DNA of 64,000 nt from Angiostrongylus vasorum (Eukaryota > Nematoda > Chromadorea > Rhabditida > Metastrongylidae). The notes under the pieces are model-generated. The model saw only the letters and a program-made list of their open reading frames with translations, did not search any database and had not been told where the DNA came from. Made by a program: the position numbers and the translations under genes. Positions 56,439 through 64,000 of the stretch are shown here, in pieces. The stretch is from assembly GCA_018806985.1 (NCBI GenBank), contig JADANN010000465.1:682001-746000 (forward strand), written 5' to 3'. The number at the start of each line of letters is the position of its first letter. Positions within the stretch are counted from its first letter, which is position 1.

Positions 56439-58363
56439 CTACTCAGCAACTTCAGTTGGTGAGAGCGAAAACGACCTTTCTACACCATTTGGGAAAAAGT
56501 AGTACGCGACGGGATATCCTTCAGTAAATTCGTTTTCGGCGGTCAATACCAGATTAGGAGTGACTACCGGAAATGGATACATGATAGCTAAATTCCGAAT
56601 AGGAGAACTAATTGTGAATATAAAGTCTTATAGGACTCCTGTTCGTAGTCGTCTCTTCAATGGGAACCCATTTTTTCGAGAATGGGGAAAATCTCCGATG
56701 GAATGGGAGTCTCCTAACGGCATGACAGATGCGTAGATCGGTCACACTCCCACGAACAGAAAATGCTGCGTGCCTCTTTGACACGTCAATGATACTTAGA
56801 TTCCGTACTTGATTTCATTACCGTCTTCTCCTTGCGAAGATTTGATTCATTAAAGCTGAAAAGAACCGTCATACTCTGAGGAAAAGAAAAAAAGTCGTGT
56901 TTGACGAGGATATCTTCAGTAAAATCCTCTTCTGACATAAGTGGCAGATAAGTGAAAATCCGACCGAGCGCTACACGCTGCTTGCCAAAGCACTTGAGAC
57001 TTGTGCCGAGGTCGCCTGAGTTCCTCAAACAAGAACTTCGGAGCGCATATCCATTACCACTAAGGAGTTGCTGAGAAAGAGAAGGATGCTGAAGCTTCAT
57101 CTTACTGCAACACAGCCAACACGCGTAGTAATAAATGCCAGCTTTAAAGGATTTTAGCAGTTGGATTTACATTGGTGCAGGCAAAAAAGGTTGTTGGAAG
57201 TGGCTCAGAAACGATCCTTTCTGAAGAAATGCAGTAGGAATCTTTGTGAGCATATTTTTTCTGCTGTCTGCCGTCATGAACAAAAGTTGAGACTATAACT
57301 ACATCTCGGCACGATATGGAATTGGTAACGGGAAAGTTCTACACCAATCTTTTCCGCTCCACAATCCCCGTCTCGTACCCTGAAATCCCTGCTGGGGGGA
57401 ATACCGCCCAGATTCTACCCTCTGAAGTTCGATCTGCGATAGAAAGCATTAGAAGAGGCGCAGATCCAGACTCTGTAATATCACTGCCGATTTCCCATCT
57501 GCTGGTAGCCACAAATTATGTGTACTCCTCAGAAACCACATGACGTCTTAACTTGAAAAGAGTATTCGAACACTGCACTGTTTGAAGGCATTATTGCAGA
57601 TATTCGTCATAATGGTACTTCGTTAGTCATAATATTAAAGTTGTTCTGGCCCGTAAACCATTATATCTCACTGCCCCTGGGCTTCGATAGTCGTCAAGTT
57701 CACCTGCATATTCCATTTGCCCCACATCGAAAGGCTATCTTGCCAGTGCAGGCAAACTTAGTACATTACATATATTACATACAATATATACATACACACA
57801 TGCGTACATACATACATATATATGCGTAAACATACATATATGCATATACATGTGCATATGCATATAAAGGATAAAGCATAAACCTCTCGGCGTCGATCAA
57901 TCCCCTGAGGACTACGCCTTGCATTCGACTTCGTTAAGCATCGTTTGGAGGTGATTGAATGCATATCTGGCCTTTACAATGACTCGCGGTGGCCTACCGA
58001 TGTATCGAGCCAGTGCTGCTATCCTCCCAGACAAGTCTAGTACCAAATTGCCTACTCCGGAAGGATGGAAGGCTTGGTGGGCCGTGGACGCGGAGATCCA
58101 TTCCACGTGTGTGTTGTTGGGCGCCTCCGACCACTGCACCACATGCGCTCTTACGTAAAAATATACATATACATACATATACATATACGTGTGTATATAC
58201 ATATACACTACATATACATATACATATACATCTACATATACATAAGATATACATGTACATGTACATACACGCATACATATACGTGTATTACATACATACA
58301 TACATGAACATACGTATACATTACATATATATACATACATACACATATACATGTACATTACGT

Positions 58364-58404
<41 letters not shown>

Positions 58405-59433
58405 CATATACGTATACATTTACATGTACACATACATACGCATATATATACATATAGTTGTGAGTGCTCCAGTGGAAAGTATGTAAGTGGTGAAATTCTC
58501 ATTAATAAATTGAAGCTCTGGTGTAACATTTATTCCATAAACATCTACAACTATGCAAAGGTTATTCGGTCACTCTCAGAGAGAATTTTTTCTGGACTGA
58601 GGTAACCAGCAGTGCCATTGATCAGCTGCAATAAGTATTCTGATATTCATAAAGTTGTCATTCACTACAAGATTTTTGCATATTTTTCGCTAAGATTTAT
58701 GAATAGCATTCATTTCCCTGGAGCATTCAGCAGCAGTTTAAAGCATCTAAATTTCTCCAATAAAATACGCCTGTACATAAATATTGGAATCTTCTATTAC
58801 CCTTACCAAAAAATTCGTTCTCAGCCAAATAGGAACCGGAGTCTGTTGCCACGACTGGATTAATGATCATCCTGCCGTCTCCATCAATAAGTACATAAGA
58901 CGGTGGAGTAGCTGGCTCACCGTTCTGGAAAAATAATACTGGTAGGCAACTCACATTGAGAAAGCGAAATCAATTAGTACAGGCGCTATATTCTAGTGCC
59001 CATATCAGGTAAGTTAACCCAAACAATTTCGGTTTCCTGGTTCATGGATGATGTAACGGCACCCCCCATACTTCCGAGGAAAAAACAAATTAGCTGAAGT
59101 TTCGCTTCAAAATGAATGGGAGAGATTTTTCTAATGAAGGTCGCCTCACCATCTTAATAAATCCTTGACAAATTGCTCTCTTGTCACCATGTTCACAGCG
59201 CATCATCATTTCTCCCATCCGATTAATGCGCTCACGTTGCCATCGGAAGACACCTGGTCCGGGGTCAAGGACAATTCGATCACCAACCTAAAATTTCTTG
59301 CAGAACGATGCAAATAATCAGGTTGCTTCAGATTTTGAATTGTATTAATTTGACGTACTTTCGCCATGATTGTTGTCTCTGCTAACGCATAACCAACCAA
59401 GATAAGAACAAAGAAACCTTGATCCCTTCCCAT
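56439..59433 (-). CDS. secreted Ig-domain protein (partial model)
   Basis: Three exons are well supported. 59359-59433 codes a signal peptide ([18 protein letters not shown]) with donor GTACGTC and an AG directly before the ATG, a likely trans-splice site. 59150-59287 (TTTTAG|...|GTGAGG) codes [20 protein letters not shown] and the segment [17 protein letters not shown]. 58807-58924 (TTTTTCCAG|...|GTAAGG) codes [20 protein letters not shown] and [12 protein letters not shown]. The [17 protein letters not shown] pattern is the E-F part of an Ig I-set fold; the usual Cys after Tyr is absent. Junctions are phase 0, 0 and 1. A candidate last exon at 56439-56607 ([20 protein letters not shown], then a stop) has good coding character but needs an unplaced exon of phase 1 to 2 between. 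I recall similar short single-Ig secreted proteins in nematodes; the partner is unknown. Confidence 0.72.
56608..57299. other. intron candidate region
   Basis: A minus-strand open stretch near 56850-57000 codes [20 protein letters not shown] with plausible composition and a TTTTCCTCAG acceptor-like site within it. It may hold the missing exon of the Ig gene or belong to another decayed element; not resolved. Confidence 0.35.
57300..57545 (+). mobile_element. RTE-2 fragment
   Basis: [15 protein letters not shown] and [20 protein letters not shown] match the linker just before the RT domain of RTE-2. Both flanks are non-RTE. Confidence 0.8.
57770..58460. repeat. (TACATA)n / (TA)n microsatellite, split by a SINE
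   Basis: Long variant tract of ACATAT and TACATA units at 57770-57865 and 58155-58460. The SINE-A copy between is minus strand. The long Tyr/Ile/His-rich open frames in all directions come from this tract. Confidence 0.95.
57868..58155 (-). mobile_element. SINE-A inserted in a microsatellite
   Basis: Complete minus-strand copy: tail AAAGGATAAAGC at the left, tRNA-like head with CCAGTGCTGC-side body and A box in GTGCAGTGGTCGGAGGCGCC near 58120. Confidence 0.9.
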
Positions 59434-59867
59434 CTATAAATGTTTATGTAATAGTAACCGACATAACCATGAATGCCTAGCGACGGGCGAAACCAAGATA
59501 GAAGTTCTGGAAAGAGAAACGAACTACTTCCAAGGTGTGGTATAGATTCTCAAGTGGTCGAAAGATCATTGTCAAAAGCTCTCACAAATGTGAATCCTTG
59601 AGCACTCGGCAAGTCTTTGTTATGTGTTCGAAATGGATGAATTATGGAAAGTTTAATCAGGAGACAATGTGTGGTACTACTAGATACGAATAAAAGGGTG
59701 ACAGTTTTGATTAAAAAGTAGAGTGGAAGGGAAAGGAGGAACCGACCGAAAGGAGAATGGAAGTATGAGGCGGAGAAAGCCCCGCTCACCTGGAATGTGC
59801 GGACAACGCTCGTTTATATAGCAATCATATCTTATCCTCCACTTATGTTGTTATCATGTGTCTAACA
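59434..59867. other. 5' flank of the Ig-domain gene, unassigned
   Basis: Contains no recognised repeat. The promoter of the minus-strand Ig gene would lie here. Confidence 0.4.
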
Positions 59868-60225
59868 AACACGACGATGATAAATTCGTCGTCTTCTTTC
59901 TCAGCAATCGCGAGGTTGTTAAACACCATACATTTACTACCATGCAATAATACACATACAACACAACCGTAGCTGACGTTTCGGCAGAATCGCCTTCTTC
60001 AGAGCCTAGAATGGTACACTAATACGCAACTTACTAGGTCAAGCGCTTCAACAGCATAAACAGAGAGATGGAAATCTGCACGATAATTACAAGATCTATG
60101 GCTTCTCGATAAACGGTTCTGCCGAAACGTCAGTTACGGTTGTGTTGTCTGTGTGTTATTGTATGGAAGTAAACAAATGCTACTTAACAACCTTGCGATT
60201 GCTGAGAAAGAAAACGACGAATTTA
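59868..60225. mobile_element. PLE-derived inverted-repeat element with two hammerhead-like motifs
   Basis: Outer arms: AAATTCGTCGTCTTCTTTCT at 59881 and its inverted partner at 60200-60225. Arms run about 130 bases inward (CAGCAATCGCGAGGTTGTTA on the left, TTGCGATTGCTG on the right). The left motif is intact (59971-60006, minus). The right (about 60100-60134, plus) keeps GCC-GAAA-CGUC-AGU but has lost CUGANGA. Confidence 0.88.
59971..60006 (-). ncRNA. minimal hammerhead-like ribozyme (core intact)
   Basis: Minus strand: GGCU, CUGAAGA (60002-59996), unpaired A, stem II GGCG/UGCC (one G-U pair) with loop AUUC, GAAA, CGUC with cleavage between 59975 and 59974, then AGCU pairing with GGCU. Confidence 0.73.
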
Positions 60226-61650
60226 TAGTCCAAAGCCGAGGTTAGTAGAAAGTCGATCTTGGGAACTGTCACGTCGATGATGTTGGCTAAAATCAGCTGA
60301 GATCAAATAGGCTGATTCCTTCAGATGTATACTGCAGCTGTCAGACATGGAAAACAATGTCGAGATTATCCGACCACATTCTCAAGGAGTGGTCTGCCGA
60401 GACGAAAGCAGATCTAAAAAGCACCAAAGCGAACATCTGTAGCTTCTAGTCGTCATTTTCGTTTTGTTATACTTCGTGAGCCGAAAGCAATCTGGTTGGA
60501 ACGGCGAAATTTGAAAGGGTAGGATTTCTCCAGCAATTTGTATCATTTTTGCTTACCAACGAGAAAACCACGTTGTCCAAAACGGCGCAGTTGTGAACAA
60601 CTCTAGTGCAATCAAGAAGTCACCTACAGGAGAAGCCAAGCCACTAGGAGAACAATGAGTTGTCTTGTCTGGCACTGTTACGATGAATGTCGGGTATAGT
60701 TCCTATGTACAACAGTTATATCGCTCGAAGAGCTCTGAAGGGTTGGTTTCCCATTCAGGCTTCTAAATATTTTTTCTAGTGGACAAGAGTTGCTACAAAA
60801 GCAAAGATTTCGACCAAAGAACGAACTCCATTTCAATGGTCCTATTAGAATATTGGAAAATTGAAAACCAGACATTGTTTGGGCCATGTAAGTGGTTCAT
60901 ACAGTAATTGGTCCGACATGGATGGATGCCAATCGAAGCAACGCTTCGTAGTTATCGTCTTTTTCGGAGCCGGATTGAGCTGAGTCGATGATCCACAAGT
61001 GGGCGTCGAGGTGAACGTTAAATCTCTCCTAATTTCCATGAACATTCAGCGACATTATTTTCTCTCTGCGGATTGTAAAGTTTACTAATCATCATTTACT
61101 CAGTGACGTTTACTCGGTGGTACCCATCTCTCACTGTAATCTGCTACGTCTCGCTTTGTCAGAAATGTGATCACACCGATTCCCTCGCCGAGGGGTACAC
61201 AGCATGTATTTCCTTGAAAATCTACAACTACGTCCCCGAAAATTAGTGCAGGGTTTCAATCTAGTGTCTTTAAACTGGCATGTACCAGTTCTGGGTAAAC
61301 TTTGTCAATCGAAATAAATTCGTAAAATGCTGCAGAGTGATTGCGACAGAAAACGAACTCATGTATTCCGATTGCATAAAACCGCGAAGTTCTGAACCTC
61401 TAAAGTTGTTTGTGATGGTTTCAAGCTCGACTTCGTTTGTTTAGCATTCTTCGTACAGGAAGTAGCCGAGATGATTGGAGAAGAGGTACTCAGTAAAAGA
61501 ATGGAAGAATCTGGGGGAATATGGTATCTAGGGCGAACAGCATAGGTTGAGCAAGGTATGGTCGCATGTAATCGTAGAGGAAGACTGCTGTCTTGCCATT
61601 GACAAATACCAAGCGCAAAAGCTAAACCTGTGCCTTTCGTTGACTTTCAG
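60226..61650. other. unassigned
   Basis: It starts with the PLE end motif GCCGAGGTTAGTAGAAAGTC at 60236. No exon chain was recognised; upstream exons of the gene at 61651 probably lie in this stretch. Confidence 0.4.
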
Positions 61651-61964
61651 GACTCATTTTGTTGCCGTAATCACTTCACACAGATCTACGAGCTGCACTG
61701 GATCAAATCAGCGGTATGCCCAACCACTGGAACAGTAGATGCAGGCTATCACAGAGGATCCATTTGCTGCCGATGGTCACAATACGGTCGAGAAAAAGGA
61801 TCGTCATTGTTGCTCAGGAGGACCAGCGATGATACTAAAAAGCGGCGGTTTGGTTTTTTTTATTTACAGGGTGTCAATTTGTCGAATTCCTTCGAATCTG
61901 CAATAATCTTCAGATGCTCTGGAACAGTTATGACCACTACAACAAGTTCTTCTGTAACTTCTAA
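61651..61964 (+). CDS. Cys-rich protein, two 3' exons (unidentified)
   Basis: The first segment begins after a strong acceptor (GTTGACTTTCAG at 61650) and codes DSFCCRNHFTQIYELHWIKS, then AVCPTTGTVDAGYHRGSICC. The second (61870-61964) follows ATTTACAGG and codes CQFVEFLRICNNLQMLWNSY and DHYNKFFCNF, ending in TAA. The acceptor of the second exon requires the first to end with one extra base; G|GTCGAG at 61786 does so, though it is a weak donor. At least seven Cys suggest a secreted or extracellular domain, perhaps like the Cys-rich domains expanded in nematodes, but no family can be named. The 5' exons and signal peptide were not found. Confidence 0.55.
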
Positions 61965-62463
61965 ACACTGTGCGTGAATTTGCTCCCACCATCCCGTTGA
62001 ATTCATCGTTGCCAAAGCGGGACTGTTTTCATTAATATTTCCTTGGCACTTCGTCCGAGTTTAATTCGTAGAAATGGATTTGTCGAAACTGCTGTTTCGA
62101 CACCTTAAATTCTACCTTTCGAACGAATTTGTGGACAATTCAGTTTGCATTTGAATTCCATCAGACAGTTGCATAGATTATGTTCTTCCTTGCATAAAAA
62201 AATAACACAACATTTGGAAAAGATGCAGCCAAGACATGCATAAGAATGGATGACACCTTGCAGTGATTACCGATATCTAATAAAGCGTATGGTAAGTTGT
62301 AGGATCACTCTTGTGTAGTAATGAATAGTCCGCATACGATAGGGCAATAAGAAAAGAATATATTCCCTCATTTGAGGCTCCACTGAAGAAGACCCGGTTC
62401 GATATACGACGACGAAGACACAACATCGGGTGGGCGACCTTCTGTTGATATTGACTCAGATCA
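61965..62463. other. unassigned
   Basis: 3' flank of the Cys-rich gene; nothing recognised. Confidence 0.4.
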
Positions 62464-62522
62464 TCGGCCCTGATGAAGATGAAGACGCCGGAACGTTAGC
62501 CGAGTAAAGTTGTTTATCAACC
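62464..62522 (+). mobile_element. PLE tail with degenerate hammerhead motif
   Basis: CUGAUGA (canonical) at 62470-62476, unpaired A, GAUG/CGCC stem with one mismatch and loop AAGA, but GAAA has become GGAA. Followed by CGUU-AGCCG and TTTATCAACC. Confidence 0.6.
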
Positions 62523-62784
62523 CTGTGTTAGCTTACCCAATCTAATGAGAAAACATTAAAATAAACCGAGTTCTGTTTTGCTTGACTAGAATGAGATTTT
62601 CCCAGCAGAAAAACCGTAAAATAATAAAGACGATCAGTTGGATTCCACATGAAACACAAAATATTTGAGAAATGGAAAGCAGTACCGAGAGAGCTGCTTC
62701 CATGAATTGTGATCGACTGATGTGTTCTGCGTAAGTTCGACCTCTGCGCTGTCCCTCCGTCGGATTTGCGTAGCGATTCTTGTA

Positions 62785-63170
62785 GTACCACAACGATGCT
62801 GAGATAATTTCAAAAATCCCAGGCCTTTCGCATAATACCCTGCCGTAAAAATTGTGGTGGGCAGAAAATAAAAAAGTTAAACACTGTGACTTCAACTATA
62901 GCCACAGCTTAACTGGGTTCAATGCCGATGTGAGCTGCCCAGATCAATCCCATTGACGGGTGATTGCTGATGGCGCTGATCGATAGAACTAGCTGAGAGA
63001 CAGGCGAAACGAATGATCCGCATGGTATGGTGGTGAAACGCGGTAGCCGTGATAGCGCGTTCGTTCGCCACCGCAGACATCAGTGGTCCGGAGTTTTCCA
63101 AATATCTCAGCATCGTCTTCGCATAATACCCTACCGTAAAAAATTGTAGTAGGCAGAAAACAAAAATTGA
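62785..63170 (+). mobile_element. SINE-C, tail fragment followed by a full copy
   Basis: 62785-62890 is the tail part alone (GCTGAGATAATTTC, AATACCCTGCCGTAAAAATT, GGGCAGAAAATAAAAAAG). 62905-63170 is a complete plus-strand copy with CATGGTATGGTGGTGAAACG, B-box-like GCGTTCGTTCGCC and the same tail. This pair fixes the orientation of the family. Confidence 0.78.
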
Positions 63171-63278
63171 AAGAATTTAAACATCGTGGTTCTTGTAGTA
63201 GTTAAGAATTTGGCTTTTTTAGGCATATTGCCGATCATTAGTCGAACTGATTCTCTCTCAAATCTTGGGATAGCTGTT

Positions 63279-63620
63279 TTAGAACGCCCCATAGTTTACA
63301 CTACTGGCTAGCTTTAATAGAACCAATGAAGCTTTTCCGTACAACTCTGTTGGCATTAAAACCAGCCTTCTCGAATCTAGAGAAGCTGCCGCATGCCTGT
63401 GATAACAACGAATTTGGACAAAAAACAGTGAAGACAGAATAGAAAAAAAGAGGTGGACATAAACAACAGAATAAGCTGTGATAACTACAGAATAAAAAAA
63501 TAGCGCTCTCAGGAAGATGTTAGTAAGCACTTTCGTTTCCGAATTTTCAGTGTCGTTCAAGGAAGGCAATTCCCTGTTAGGCTTAGATTCTTCAGGATTG
63601 CCGAACAACATCTTGCAACA
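63279..63620 (-). CDS. candidate exon, low confidence
   Basis: A minus-strand open segment codes FGNPEESKPNRELPSLNDTE followed by ALFFYSVVITAYSVVYVHLF, a soluble part then a likely membrane helix. The start ATG at 63611 follows an AG, and no clear donor was chosen. Not recognised. Confidence 0.25.
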   Translation of the reverse strand, partial: CCKMLFGNPEESKPNRELPSLNDTENSETKVLTNIFLRALFFYSVVITAYSVVYVHLFFSILSSLFFVQIRCYHRHAAASLDSRRLVLMPTELYGKASLVLLKLASSVNYGAF

Positions 63621-63784
63621 CAGCGGCTATTGTGCAGTAGTATCTCGAATTTCAATTATAGGAAAGGTCGTGAAATGATCCACAGCAAAAATCCCTCTCG
63701 AATGCCTGTGATGTTCTAAATGGCTCTCATCAATCGGGGAGAGAAAATTCTATATCTGGGAGTATTTTGCTTTCTTTTACTATC

Positions 63785-64000
63785 ACTTTCCTCCCAACGG
63801 TTTACCGCCTCACCGTGGCTAGGAGGTGTTCTTGGGTCTCGGAATGCGATGTACAGCGGGGGGATTCGTCCCCCCAGGCAGGGTCTCCCAAGCTGAGAAG
63901 GAGTCCGGCTTTTCCATCAGGAAGTCCAGCTAAGAGTAAACCAATACCAGGATCCACCACCGTCCTGGTATCAAAGTCGCATGGTGGCATATCTCCCTCT
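63785..64000 (+). repeat. R1 interspersed repeat (cut by window end)
   Basis: CCAACGGTTTACCGCCTCAC, GCGATGTACAGCGGGGGGAT, CTAAGAGTAAACCAATACCA. It continues past the window. Confidence 0.85.

Noticed and set aside
57912..58529. 205- and 165-codon open frames rich in Tyr, Ile, His and Cys
   Set aside because: They are translations of the TACATA microsatellite and the SINE-A within it, open in both orientations because the tract lacks stops.

Overview
The window is nuclear DNA of a nematode. The reverse-transcriptase repeats are closest to those I know from strongylid (hookworm-type, Ancylostoma-like) genomes. Genes are split into short exons with TTTCAG-type acceptors and large repeat-filled introns, and three genes have a splice-acceptor-like AG within a few bases of the start ATG, as expected for trans-spliced nematode mRNAs. 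There are no operons of the bacterial kind, no CRISPR, no rRNA and no convincing functional tRNA. Most long open frames here are transposon debris; the real genes are runs of 50-160-base exons that I assembled by eye from splice sites, reading phase and protein family.

Layout. 1-6 kb: decayed RTE-clade non-LTR retrotransposons of two families (RTE-1, RTE-2) with a tRNA-derived SINE nested in one. 6.4-13.3 kb (minus): a gene whose 3' part is a tandem array of 90-base phase-0 exons, each coding one AT-hook. 13.3-17 kb: no recognisable gene. 17-20.4 kb: a nearly full-length but broken RTE-1 copy. 21-36.2 kb (minus): one large gene, a type II membrane protein of a nematode-expanded family (DUF1647-like), ten exons placed, with a possible small plus-strand gene inside one intron. 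37.5-44.9 kb: Penelope-like element (PLE) debris, including a reverse transcriptase and several tail copies. 45.5-48.8 kb: a third RTE-1 copy (minus). 52.1-54.9 kb (minus): the mitochondrial import J-protein Tim14/Pam18. 56.4-59.4 kb (minus): a secreted Ig-domain protein. About 61.6-62.0 kb (plus): the last exons of a Cys-rich protein.

The most interesting signal is a short RNA motif repeated at least 14 times: CUGANGA, one unpaired base, a 4-bp stem with a small loop, then GAAA-NGUC, with short pairing outside. This fits a minimal hammerhead ribozyme lacking stem III, the type associated with PLEs. Four copies keep the core; several sit in long inverted repeats, so the motif lies on both strands. 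Repeats dominate the rest: about 12 copies of SINE-A, plus SINE-B, SINE-C and a roughly 390-base family called R1 here (family names are mine).
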